From: an uncultured Eubacteriales bacterium
GTDB taxonomy: Bacteria > Bacillota > Clostridia > Oscillospirales > Acutalibacteraceae
DNA: 64,000 nucleotides
Direction of reading: 5' to 3'
NCBI GenBank assembly: GCA_934667845.1
Contig: CAKUMQ010000011.1
Span: forward strand, 1-64,000
In this document: positions 37,720 to 46,326 of the stretch, piece after piece
Position numbering within the stretch: position 1 is the first letter of the stretch
How the letters are laid out: the number at the start of each line of letters is the position of its first letter
Translations under genes and position numbers: made by a program
Notes under the pieces: generated by a model
Databases searched by the model: none
Told to the model about the DNA's origin: nothing
What the model saw: the letters and a program-made list of their open reading frames with translations, nothing else

Positions 37720-39306
37720 TTGTCGACTTTGGAACAAGAGATCACCCGCCGCCGCACCTTTGCGATCATCTCGCACCCGGACGCCGGAAAGACCACGCTG
37801 ACCGAAAAATTTCTGCTCTACGGCGGCGCAATCCAATCCGCCGGTATGGTCAAGGGCAAACAGCATATGAAGCATGCGGTATCCGACTGGATGGAGATCG
37901 AAAAGCAGCGCGGCATCTCGGTGACCTCCTCTGTGCTGCAATTCCGCTATGAGGGCTTCTGCATCAACATTCTGGACACTCCCGGTCACCAGGACTTCTC
38001 CGAGGACACCTACCGGACACTGATGGCGGCCGATGCCGCCGTCATGGTCATCGACGGATCAAAGGGTGTCGAGCAGCAGACGATCAAGCTGTTTAAGGTC
38101 TGCGTGCTGCGGCATATTCCCATTTTCACCTTCATCAACAAAATGGACCGCGAGGCACGCGACCCGTATGAGCTGATGGAGGAGATCGAGCAGGTGCTCG
38201 GCATTCACACCTATCCGGTCAACTGGCCGATCGGCTCCGGCAAGGAGTTTAAGGGCGTGTATATGCGCGAGGAACACAAGATTCTGACCTTCACCGCCAA
38301 CCCGGGCGGAAAATATGAGGCGGAAATGGTCGAAGCGGACGTGAGCGATCCCGCGCTCGCACTGAAGATCGGTGAGGAAAAATACCGCACGCTGTGCGAC
38401 GATGTGGAGCTGTTAGACGGCGCCGGCGAGGAATTTGCGCTCGATCAGGTACACAGCGGGCAGTTGACGCCGGTGTTTTTCGGCTCCGCGCTGACCAATT
38501 TCGGCGTTGAACCGTTTTTGGAACACTTTCTGCGCATGACCCCGCCGCCTCTGCCGCGCAATTCCGACGCAGGGCTGATCAATCCGCTCGACCCCGAGTT
38601 TTCGGCATTTGTGTTCAAGATCCAAGCTAATATGAACAAGGCGCACCGCGACCGCATCGCGTTTATGCGCATCTGCTCGGGACGGTTTGACAAGGCGATG
38701 GAGGTCTATCATGTGCAGGGCGGACGCAAAATGAAGCTGTCGCAGCCGCAGCAGATGATGGCGCAGGAGCGCGAGGTCATTGACGAGGCGTATGCCGGTG
38801 ACATCATCGGCGTATTCGATCCCGGCGTGTTCTCCATCGGCGACACCGTGACGGGCGGCAAGAAATTCAGCTTTGAGGGCATCCCGACGTTTGCGCCGGA
38901 GCATTTTGTGCGCGTCCGTCAGACGGACACCATGAAGCGCAAACAGTTTGTCAAGGGCATGAGCCAGATCGCGCAGGAGGGCGCGATCCAGATCTTCCGC
39001 GAGCCGGGCGGCGGCATGGAGGAGGTCATCGTCGGCGTCGTCGGCACGCTGCAGTTCGAGGTGCTGGAATATCGCCTGAAAAACGAATACGGCGTGGATA
39101 TCCGCATGGAGCCGCTGCCCTATGCCTATCTGCGCTGGATCGAAAACGAGGATCTCGACCCGAAAACGCTCAACCTCAGCTCGGACACCCGCCGCGTGGA
39201 GGATATGCGTGGCCGCGCGCTGCTGCTGTTCACCAGCAGCTGGAACATCGACTGGGCGACAGAGCACAACCCCGCCCTGCGGCTGGCGGAATTCAGCCGC
39301 AACTGA
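37720..39306 (+). CDS. prfC: Peptide chain release factor 3
   Basis: The 528-residue translational GTPase recycles RF1/RF2 from the ribosome after termination. G1 is SHPDAGKTTLTEKFLLYGG, G3 DTPGHQDFSEDTYRTL, and G4 TFINKMDREARDP, all typical of RF3. The start is a TTG at 37720, 9 bases after AGGAGG; the frame runs 60 bases further upstream without a ribosome site. It ends at a strong terminator and has its own promoter. Confidence 0.95.
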   Translation: MSTLEQEITRRRTFAIISHPDAGKTTLTEKFLLYGGAIQSAGMVKGKQHMKHAVSDWMEIEKQRGISVTSSVLQFRYEGFCINILDTPGHQDFSEDTYRTLMAADAAVMVIDGSKGVEQQTIKLFKVCVLRHIPIFTFINKMDREARDPYELMEEIEQVLGIHTYPVNWPIGSGKEFKGVYMREEHKILTFTANPGGKYEAEMVEADVSDPALALKIGEEKYRTLCDDVELLDGAGEEFALDQVHSGQLTPVFFGSALTNFGVEPFLEHFLRMTPPPLPRNSDAGLINPLDPEFSAFVFKIQANMNKAHRDRIAFMRICSGRFDKAMEVYHVQGGRKMKLSQPQQMMAQEREVIDEAYAGDIIGVFDPGVFSIGDTVTGGKKFSFEGIPTFAPEHFVRVRQTDTMKRKQFVKGMSQIAQEGAIQIFREPGGGMEEVIVGVVGTLQFEVLEYRLKNEYGVDIRMEPLPYAYLRWIENEDLDPKTLNLSSDTRRVEDMRGRALLLFTSSWNIDWATEHNPALRLAEFSRN

Positions 39307-39324
39307 AAATACCGTACACCCCTG

Positions 39325-39361
39325 CCCCCGACCCGCTTTTCTGCCGGTCGGGGGATTTTTT
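39325..39361 (+). terminator. prfC terminator
   Basis: A 9-bp stem CCCCCGACC/GGTCGGGGG (39325-39333, 39346-39354) with a 12-base loop is followed by ATTTTTT. Its sequence recurs almost unchanged at 40308-40337. Confidence 0.9.
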
Positions 39362-39435
39362 GACGCACATTTTTTGCATTGTTCCTAATTTTGCAAATGA
39401 TTGTTTGCGAATTGCATGGATTTGTGTAAATTCCG

Positions 39436-39464
39436 TTGACTTATTAGAGAGATTATGATATAGT
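39436..39464 (+). promoter_or_regulatory. Promoter of the SurA-N-like gene
   Basis: TTGACT (39436-39441), a 17-base spacer and TATAGT (39459-39464). The leader before the ATG is about 105 bases with no structure I can support. Confidence 0.75.
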
Positions 39465-39575
39465 ATAGTCAGAACAGGAAATTGTACTGCAACCATAAAG
39501 TTCAGCGCAGCTGTTATCCCACCATATTCTATTAGCAATACTTTTACTTTTTGAAACAACAAGGAAGCCTTCACC

Positions 39576-40229
39576 ATGAAAAAACGCACGATTCTGATTG
39601 CCGTTATCGCCGCTGTATTGGTGGCAGGAGGCACCGCGACAGCACTGGTCGCCGACACACCGGTGCGCACCCTTATCCGCCAATATATCGGACAGGTCAG
39701 CAGAAACGATAAAACCGTCGAAATCAAAGTGAATGGCGAACCCATTTACAAAGAGGATATCGACAGCTACCTCGAGCTGTTCAACGGCTTGCGCGGTGAG
39801 CCGGACAGCGAGATTTTAAGCGCCGCTCCCGATATACAGCGGCATTTGACACGGGAGGACGTGAAAAAACGGTTCATCGAGGGAAAGGTTGCCGACCGAG
39901 AGGCAAAACGGCTTGGGCTGACCGTCACCCGCGAGGAGGTCGAGCAATTCACCGAAAAGCAGTGGGGGTATGCGAAGCAGGCTATGGAAAGTGAGCCGTC
40001 GGGTTATACCGCGCAGATTTATCTGGCCTATATGCAGGAGCAGGGACTGACCGAGGAGCAGTATCTTGAAAAGCTGAAGGAAAGTTATCGCACCCTGATG
40101 ATTCGCGGCAAGGTCAGACAGGCGTTTCTTGCCGATTACCAAGGAAATGACCCCGACGGCGCATGGGAGGCCCATCTGGCCGATCTGGTGTCCCAAGCGG
40201 ACATCGAATATCCGACTGCGAAGAAATAA
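39576..40229 (+). CDS. Membrane-anchored SurA-N-like protein
   Basis: The 217-residue protein has an N-terminal signal anchor (RTILIAVIAAVLVAGGTATAL) and a domain like the SurA N-terminus (EIKVNGEPIYKEDIDSYLEL, then a helical bundle to about 205). No parvulin active-site region follows, so it looks like a chaperone-type piece without isomerase activity. AAGGAAG precedes the ATG. It is flanked by two nearly identical hairpins and has lower G+C than its neighbours. The function is unknown; binding of exported proteins is a family-based guess. Confidence 0.75.
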   Translation: MKKRTILIAVIAAVLVAGGTATALVADTPVRTLIRQYIGQVSRNDKTVEIKVNGEPIYKEDIDSYLELFNGLRGEPDSEILSAAPDIQRHLTREDVKKRFIEGKVADREAKRLGLTVTREEVEQFTEKQWGYAKQAMESEPSGYTAQIYLAYMQEQGLTEEQYLEKLKESYRTLMIRGKVRQAFLADYQGNDPDGAWEAHLADLVSQADIEYPTAKK

Positions 40230-40307
40230 CCGTCGCCGATTTTGCCGTTCTGCCCGTTTATTTTCCGACCACAGCAGCATCCGCATCATATACCCAAAAG
40301 TAACGCC

Positions 40308-40337
40308 CCCCCGACCGGCTTTCCTGCCGGCCGGGGG
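40308..40337 (+). terminator. Hairpin after the SurA-N-like gene
   Basis: A 12-bp stem with one A·C mismatch (40308-40319, 40326-40337) lies 78 bases after the stop; the following bases CTTGTGATTTC make only a weak U-tract. It is 27/30 identical to the prfC terminator stem-loop. Confidence 0.55.
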
Positions 40338-40412
40338 CTTGTGATTTCTCCCGTAGGCGCAGTCACCAAACGGGACGACCTCGCATATGGTGATAATACG
40401 AGGTGAACATTC

Positions 40413-40637
40413 ATGTCTCTGACGATCATCGGCGTGGGGTCTGTGACCAACGCCATGCGCGGAAAGGATCTGCTGGAGAAAAAAGGCATACGCGCCTATA
40501 TACAACGCAAGACCGAAGTGGAAAACGGCTGCGGCTACCGGCTCACCGTCTACGACCACGGCGAACGCGCAGTCGCCTTGCTGCGTCAGGCGGGAATCCG
40601 CGTCAATACGGTGCAGGCGGGAGGTGACTCGCCCTGA
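40413..40637 (+). CDS. DUF3343 putative Se/S carrier-like protein
   Basis: The 74-residue protein matches the DUF3343 pattern (short alpha/beta, NAMRGKDLLEKKGIRAYIQR, then a Cys in NGCGYRL). DUF3343 genes often lie next to a cysteine-desulfurase-like aminotransferase in bacteria that insert labile selenium into molybdenum hydroxylases. The next gene here is such an aminotransferase, overlapping by 4 bases. No selD or molybdenum hydroxylase is in the window, so a sulfur or selenium carrier role is inferred from the family context. Confidence 0.82.
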   Translation: MSLTIIGVGSVTNAMRGKDLLEKKGIRAYIQRKTEVENGCGYRLTVYDHGERAVALLRQAGIRVNTVQAGGDSP

Positions 40638-41782
40638 TCTATCTCGACAACGCGGCGACAAGCTGGCCGAAGCCGCTTTGTGTGCGGCAGGCAGCGGCGC
40701 AGGCGTTTTTGCGCTTCGGCGCCAACCCCGGCCGCGGCGGCTACGCCATGAGCATGGATACGGCGCGCGAGGTCTACCGTGTGCGGGAAGCGGCAGCCCG
40801 TTTTTTCGGCGCAGAGGATCCGTCCTATGTGGCGTTTACGGAAAACTGCACCGGCGCGCTCAACCGCGCGATCGGCGGACTGCTGCGCCCCGGCGACCGT
40901 GTAACGGTGTCGTCACTGGAGCATAACGCGGTCATGCGGCCGCTGACAGCACTTGCCGAACAGGGCTGCACCGTGGATGTGGCGACGGTATCCCCCGGCG
41001 ACGCCGAGGAAACGGTGCGCGCCTTTGCCCGCACGCTGACGCCGAAGACCCGTGCCATCATCTGCACCCATGCGTCCAATGTGACCGGAGAGGTGCTGCC
41101 GATCCACGCCATCGGCGGATTGGCTGCCGCGCGGGGAATTCCGTTTATCGTGGACGCGGCACAGTCGGCGGGGATACTGCCGATCAATATGCAGGCGGAT
41201 CACATTGATTTTCTCTGTCTGCCCGGACACAAGGGCTTATACGGGCCGATGGGAACGGGGCTTCTGTGCAGCTCGGGGCGTTTTCCGCTCCGTCCGATCA
41301 TCCGCGGCGGAACGGGAAGCCGCTCCTCCTCATTTGCCCAGCCCGAGGAATGGCCGGACAGTATGGAAAGCGGCACACTCAATGTGCCGGGCATTCTCGG
41401 TCTCGGCGCAGGGATCCGCTGGCTCGGCGTACAGGGCGTTGACCGGCTGTACCGGTCGGAGCTGGCGCTGACCGCGCAGATGGCCGGGCGGCTGCAAAGG
41501 GTGCCGGGCATACGGCTTTACGGCCCGCCCGTTGAGGTAAACCGCCATGTGCCGCTGCTATCGCTGACGGTGGACGGCATGCCGTCCGAAACCGTCGCCG
41601 AGCGGCTCGGACAGGCGGGGATCGCCGTGCGTGCGGGGCTGCACTGTGCCCCGACGGCGCACCGTATGCTCGGCACACAGGCAGAGGGAACCGTGCGGCT
41701 CGCTCCGTCAGCATTTACCACGCCGGAGGAGATCGACCGCACCTGCCGCGTACTTGCCCGGCTGGCCGGATCCGCAAAATAA
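40634..41782 (+). CDS. Cysteine desulfurase-like aminotransferase, apparent CTG start
   Basis: This 382-residue PLP enzyme of the class V family (EF2568/CsdB-like) has the usual N-terminus IYLDNAATSWPKP, the His in THASNVTGEVLP, the PLP Lys in LPGHKGLYGPMGTGLL (Lys near 207) and a C-terminal active Cys in AGLHCAPTAHRMLGT. To include the conserved N-terminus the start must be CTG at 40634 (or ATC next to it), since a stop precedes it and the first in-frame GTG (40682) would cut the motif off. GGAGG lies 9 bases upstream. The CTG overlaps the DUF3343 stop as CTGA. Confidence 0.88.
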   Translation: MIYLDNAATSWPKPLCVRQAAAQAFLRFGANPGRGGYAMSMDTAREVYRVREAAARFFGAEDPSYVAFTENCTGALNRAIGGLLRPGDRVTVSSLEHNAVMRPLTALAEQGCTVDVATVSPGDAEETVRAFARTLTPKTRAIICTHASNVTGEVLPIHAIGGLAAARGIPFIVDAAQSAGILPINMQADHIDFLCLPGHKGLYGPMGTGLLCSSGRFPLRPIIRGGTGSRSSSFAQPEEWPDSMESGTLNVPGILGLGAGIRWLGVQGVDRLYRSELALTAQMAGRLQRVPGIRLYGPPVEVNRHVPLLSLTVDGMPSETVAERLGQAGIAVRAGLHCAPTAHRMLGTQAEGTVRLAPSAFTTPEEIDRTCRVLARLAGSAK

Positions 41783-41871
41783 AAAAAATCGCCGCCCGGT
41801 ATATTTTTTCCGCGGCGGCATACACTAGCGTCAGGCCGTCCGCATACACTGCGTTTGCTGCGGAAACGGCT

Positions 41872-41908
41872 GTACCCGCAGTCGGCATTCCCGGCTGCGG
41901 GTACTTTT
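41872..41908 (+). terminator. Terminator after the desulfurase gene
   Basis: Perfect 10-bp arms GTACCCGCAG/CTGCGGGTAC (41872-41881, 41895-41904) are followed by TTTT on the plus strand. Confidence 0.8.
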
Positions 41909-41913
41909 CTTTG

Positions 41914-44160
41914 TTATTCCAATGTCAGCTGCTCGCCGAAGTCCTCCGCCGCGGGCATAGCCCCCGCCGCAGGAAGCGTTTTTGTGCGATAGCGGTTCGG
42001 CGTCGCCGCCATACCCTCGGCAAACGGCTCTACCGCAGCCAGGCGGTGCCGTCCTTTCACGGTCATCACCTGCACACCGATCGTCGTGCGGGAGGTCTTG
42101 GGCGAGATGGCGCCGGTATGCACCAGCAGACGGCGGCCGGACGTGGCGGTGAACATATACTCGCCGTCCTCCGGCAGATAGAGTATAGCGGCAAGCGGTT
42201 CCTTGTCGGAATACGCCCCCACCAGCTTGCGGCGGTTGGTCTTGGTGGCATATGCCGCCATGTCCACCTTTGCCGCCTTGCCGTTTTCGAAGGCAAAGAG
42301 CATATAGCCGGTATAGGTGGAGAGCACCGTCATATACACGGCGCGCTCGCCCTCTTCAAACCCCAGCTTGGCGGGGATATATTCGCCGAGCACGCTCGCC
42401 TTGGTGTCGGCAAAATCCGACGCGCGGCTCTTATACACGTTGCCGCGGTCGGAGAAGAACAGCAGCTCGCGCGTGTTGCTCCCCTCGACCGTCTGCGTGA
42501 TATGATCGCCATCCTTGAGCTTCTGCTCCCCGCTCATGCGCAGGGACTGCGGCGTGATCTTTTTGAAATACCCCTCCGCCGTGAAGAAGAAGGTGCAGGG
42601 ATAGTCCGCGATCTCCTGCGTCTCCTCGACAGTCTCGGCAATATCCGCCGCATACAGAAGCTCTGTGCGCCGCGGCTGACCGTATTTGCGGGCGGTCTCG
42701 TTCAGCTCATCCACGATGATCCGGCGCAGACGGCTGCGGCTCGCCAGCGTATCGGTCAGATCCGCCACGGTCTTTTCAAGCTCCTCCACATCGGCAAGCC
42801 GCTTGAGGATATATTCGCGGTTTAAATGGCGCAGACGGATCTCCGCGACATATTCCGCCTGGGTCTGGTCGATGCCGAAGCCGATCATCAGATTCGGCAC
42901 CACCTCGGCCTCCTCCTCCGTCTCCCGCACGATCCGCACTGCCTTGTCAATGTCGAGCAGGATCTTTTGCAGCGCTTTGAGTAGGTGCAGCCGCTCCTTT
43001 GCCTTATCCAGGTCAAAGGCGACGCGGCGGCGCACACATTCGAGACGGAACGCCGTCCACTCTTCGAGCAGGGCGCGCACGCCGAGCACGCGCGGCACGC
43101 CGCCGATCAATACGTTAAAATTGCAGCCGAAGGAATCCTCGAGCGGCGTCAGGGCAAACAGCCGGTTCATCAGCTTTTCGGGATCGGCGCCGCGCTTTAA
43201 GTCAATGGTGATCTTTAAGCCCTTCAGGTCGGTCTCGTTACGGATGTCGTTGATTTCCCGCACCTTGCCCGCCTTGACCAGCTCCGTCACCTTGCCGATG
43301 ATCGCCTCGATCGTCGTGGAATACGGGATCTCCGTCACGTCGATGCAGTTGTTTGCCTTGTCATACGTCCATACCGCGCGCACCCGCACGCTGCCGCGCC
43401 CGGTCTCGTAAATGCGCGCAAGGTCCTCGCGGCGGTAGATGAGCCTGCCGCCGCCCGGAAAATCCGGCGCTTTCAGCGTGGACAGCAGGTCGTGCTCGGG
43501 GTCCTTCATCAGCGCGACCGCCGTTTCGCAGACCTCCGCCAGATTGAATGAGCAGATGTTGCTCGCCATGCCGACCGCGATGCCGAGGTTGTTGTTCACC
43601 AGAATTGCCGGGAACGTGACGGGCAGCAGCGTCGGCTCCTTCATCGTCGCGTCATAGTTGTCGGCAAAATCCACGGTGTCCTTGTCAATATCCCGAAACA
43701 GCTCCGCCGCGATCGGGGCGAGCTTCGCCTCGGTGTATCGCGAGGCGGCGCACTCCATATCGGAGGAATAGGCTTTACCGAAGTTGCCCTTCGACTCGAC
43801 ATATGGGTGCAAAAGCGCCTCGTTGCCGCGGGACAGACGCACCATCGTGTCATAGATGGCGGCGTCGCCGTGGGGGTTCAGCTTCATCGTCTGTCCGGCG
43901 ATGTTCGCGGACTTGATGAGATTGCCCTGCAAAAGCCCCATCTTATACATGGTGTACAGCAGCTTGCGGTGCGAGGGCTTGAAGCCGTCGATCTCGGGGA
44001 TGGCGCGGGACATGATGACGCTCATCGCATAGGGCATATAGTTCTCCCGCAGCGTATCGGTGATCGGCTGATGCTCGACCTGACCGGCGCCGGAGATATG
44101 GGCATTCGACGGCAGCTCGCCCGCGGGCTTGACGTCGTTTTTTTTGGTTCGCTTGGCCAT
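41914..44160 (-). CDS. parC: Topoisomerase IV-like subunit A (ParC/GyrA family)
   Basis: The 748-residue breakage-rejoining subunit has IPEIDGFKPSHRKLLYTM near residue 55, the quinolone-region motif NPHGDAAIYDTMVRLSR near 95, the catalytic Tyr in AASRYTEAKL near 139, a coiled-coil tower (about 400-490) and a C-terminal beta-propeller. The position matching E. coli GyrA Ser83 is Ala. It is 15 bases downstream of the B-subunit gene. It belongs to the clostridial second type IIA pair, whose members differ from standard GyrA; whether it decatenates or supercoils cannot be told here. There is no GyrA-box I can identify. Confidence 0.88.
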   Translation of the reverse strand: MAKRTKKNDVKPAGELPSNAHISGAGQVEHQPITDTLRENYMPYAMSVIMSRAIPEIDGFKPSHRKLLYTMYKMGLLQGNLIKSANIAGQTMKLNPHGDAAIYDTMVRLSRGNEALLHPYVESKGNFGKAYSSDMECAASRYTEAKLAPIAAELFRDIDKDTVDFADNYDATMKEPTLLPVTFPAILVNNNLGIAVGMASNICSFNLAEVCETAVALMKDPEHDLLSTLKAPDFPGGGRLIYRREDLARIYETGRGSVRVRAVWTYDKANNCIDVTEIPYSTTIEAIIGKVTELVKAGKVREINDIRNETDLKGLKITIDLKRGADPEKLMNRLFALTPLEDSFGCNFNVLIGGVPRVLGVRALLEEWTAFRLECVRRRVAFDLDKAKERLHLLKALQKILLDIDKAVRIVRETEEEAEVVPNLMIGFGIDQTQAEYVAEIRLRHLNREYILKRLADVEELEKTVADLTDTLASRSRLRRIIVDELNETARKYGQPRRTELLYAADIAETVEETQEIADYPCTFFFTAEGYFKKITPQSLRMSGEQKLKDGDHITQTVEGSNTRELLFFSDRGNVYKSRASDFADTKASVLGEYIPAKLGFEEGERAVYMTVLSTYTGYMLFAFENGKAAKVDMAAYATKTNRRKLVGAYSDKEPLAAILYLPEDGEYMFTATSGRRLLVHTGAISPKTSRTTIGVQVMTVKGRHRLAAVEPFAEGMAATPNRYRTKTLPAAGAMPAAEDFGEQLTLE

Positions 44161-44175
44161 ATCGTTTCCCTCCCC

Positions 44176-46158
44176 TTATTCCAGATCCAGCATATCGAGA
44201 TATTCGGCGCCGTGCTCCGCGATGATGCGCTTGCGCCCGTCGAGGTCGTCGCCGAGCAGCACGTCGAACACCGAAGCCGTCTCCGCCGCGTCGGTCGGCG
44301 TCACCTTGACGAGCCGGCGGGTCGCGGGCGCCATCGTGGTCAGCGACATCATGGCGGGCTCGTTTTCACCGAGTCCCTTTGAGCGCTGGATCGTGTATTT
44401 CTTATCGCCCAGCTCTTCAAGTATCGCCGCTTTTTCGCGGTCGTTATAGGCAAAAAATGTGTCAGTCTTGGTGTTGATCTCATACAGCGGGGTCTCGGCG
44501 ATGTAGACATACCCCTTTTCGATCAGCGTCGGGGTCAGCCGGTAGAGCATGGTCAGGATCAGCGTCCGGATCTGGAAGCCGTCCACGTCGGCATCGGTGC
44601 AGAGGATGATCTTGTTAAACCGCAGCTGTGCCAGATCAAAGTTGGCGAGATTGCGGTTCGACTTGGAGCGCACCTCGACCCCGCAGCCCATCACTTTAAG
44701 CAGATTGACGATGATCTCGCTTTTGAAGATCTTGTCATACTCCGCCTTCAGGCAGTTTAAGATCTTGCCGCGGACGGGAATGACCGCCTGAAATTCGGAA
44801 TCGCGCGCCTGGACACAGGCGCCCATGGCAGATTTACCCTCCACGATGAACAGCTCGCGCATGCTCACGTCGCGGCTGCGGCAATCGACAAAGCCCGGCA
44901 CGCGTGAGGCGAGATCGTTGCCGGATTGCAGCGTCTTTTTCAGGTTCAGACGCGTGGTCTCCGCCTTTTCACGGCTGCGCTTGTTGATCAGCACCTGATC
45001 GCAGAAGCGGTCGGCGTCGGCTTTGTTTTCGAGAAAATACACCTCGAGGTTATGCCGGAGAAAATCGGTCATTGCCTCTTGAATGAATTTGTTGTTGATC
45101 GCCTTTTTCGTCTGGTTCTCATAAGAGGTCTGGGTCGAGAATGACGACGACACCAGCACAAGACAGTCCTGCACGTCCTGGAAGGTGATCTTGCTCTCAT
45201 TTTTGAGATATTTCCCGTTTTGCTTCAGATAGGCGTCGATCTGAGACACAAACGCCGAGCGCACCGCCTTTTCGGGCGAGCCGCCGTGCTCGAGCCAGCT
45301 GGAGTTGTGGTAATACTCCTGCATCGACAGCTTGTTGGAGGCGCACATCGCCACCTGCAGCTTCACCTTGTAATCCGGCATGTCCGCCCGGTCGCGGCCG
45401 CGCCGTTCGGCAGACCACACCTGCACATCGGTCAGCCGGTTCTCCCCGACCAGCTCCTCCACATAGTCGGCAATGCCGTTCTGATAAATGAACTCCTCCG
45501 TCTCAAAGCTGCTGCCGCTCTGGCTGCGCAGCTGGAACAGCAGCCCGGGGTTGACAATGGACTGACGGCGGATGATGTCACGGAAATACTCGATCGGCAC
45601 GTCGATATCGGTAAATACCTGAATATCCGGCTTCCAGCGGATAACCGTACCGGTATCCTTTTTGGCATACGGCTCCTTTTTCAGCCCGCCGACGTTTTCG
45701 CCGTGTTCAAAATGGAGCGAATAGATAAATCCGTCGCGCTTGACCGTCACGTCCATATATTCCGAGGAATACTGCGTGGCGCAGGCGCCGAGTCCGTTCA
45801 GACCGAGCGAAAACTCATAGTTCTCGCTGTTGTTCGTGTTGTATTTTCCGCCCGCATACAGTTCGCAGAACACAAGCTCCCAGTTATAGCGCTGTTCCTT
45901 TTGGTTATAATCCACCGGAACGCCGCGCCCGAAATCCTGCACCTCAAAGGAGCCGTCGGCATACCGGGTCGTGATGATGCGGCTGCCGTGACCTTCGCGC
46001 GCCTCGTCAATGGAGTTGGAGAGGATCTCAAACACCGCGTGCTCGCAGCCCTCCAGCCCGTCCGAGCCGAAAATGACCGCAGGGCGCTTGCGCACACGGT
46101 CGGCGCCTTTTAAGGAGCTGATGCTGTCGTTACCGTATTCCGTCTTTTTGGATGCCAT
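44176..46158 (-). CDS. parE: Topoisomerase IV-like subunit B (ParE/GyrB family)
   Basis: The 660-residue ATPase subunit has the GHKL motif EILSNSIDEA near residue 44, DFGRGVPVD near 75, GLNGLGACATQYSS near 119, the transducer domain, and the TOPRIM domain with ELFIVEGKSAMG near 428 and ILCTDADVDGFQI near 525. The short insert-free layout is ParE-like. It has its own promoter and the SD GGACGGGAAAGC before the ATG. It pairs with the A subunit downstream. Confidence 0.9.
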   Translation of the reverse strand: MASKKTEYGNDSISSLKGADRVRKRPAVIFGSDGLEGCEHAVFEILSNSIDEAREGHGSRIITTRYADGSFEVQDFGRGVPVDYNQKEQRYNWELVFCELYAGGKYNTNNSENYEFSLGLNGLGACATQYSSEYMDVTVKRDGFIYSLHFEHGENVGGLKKEPYAKKDTGTVIRWKPDIQVFTDIDVPIEYFRDIIRRQSIVNPGLLFQLRSQSGSSFETEEFIYQNGIADYVEELVGENRLTDVQVWSAERRGRDRADMPDYKVKLQVAMCASNKLSMQEYYHNSSWLEHGGSPEKAVRSAFVSQIDAYLKQNGKYLKNESKITFQDVQDCLVLVSSSFSTQTSYENQTKKAINNKFIQEAMTDFLRHNLEVYFLENKADADRFCDQVLINKRSREKAETTRLNLKKTLQSGNDLASRVPGFVDCRSRDVSMRELFIVEGKSAMGACVQARDSEFQAVIPVRGKILNCLKAEYDKIFKSEIIVNLLKVMGCGVEVRSKSNRNLANFDLAQLRFNKIILCTDADVDGFQIRTLILTMLYRLTPTLIEKGYVYIAETPLYEINTKTDTFFAYNDREKAAILEELGDKKYTIQRSKGLGENEPAMMSLTTMAPATRRLVKVTPTDAAETASVFDVLLGDDLDGRKRIIAEHGAEYLDMLDLE

Positions 46159-46215
46159 GCTTTCCCGTCCTTTTTACATTCATCTCTATACTCGATCTCA
46201 GCACTCGTAAAGACT

Positions 46216-46245
46216 ATTGTACCCCCAAACCCCCGGATTTGTCAA
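46216..46245 (-). promoter_or_regulatory. Promoter of the parE/parC-like operon
   Basis: The minus strand has TTGACA (46240-46245), an 18-base spacer and TACAAT (46216-46221), about 58 bases before the start. Confidence 0.7.
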
Positions 46246-46288
46246 GCGCCGGGCGATCCTCCCCGGCGCTTTCGCGCATTTTGGCGCC

Positions 46289-46324
46289 AAAAAAGCGCGT
46301 TTCAGTGACTGAAACGCGCTTTTT
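46289..46324 (-). terminator. uppP terminator
   Basis: Perfect 16-bp arms (46290-46305, 46309-46324) around TGA give a strong hairpin followed by a U-tract on the minus strand. It begins 3 bases after the uppP stop. Confidence 0.92.
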
Positions 46325-46326
46325 CT

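Noticed and set aside
41787..41819. GCCGCC/GGCGGC hairpin after the desulfurase gene as terminator
   Set aside because: It has no following T-run; the hairpin at 41872-41908 is a better terminator.
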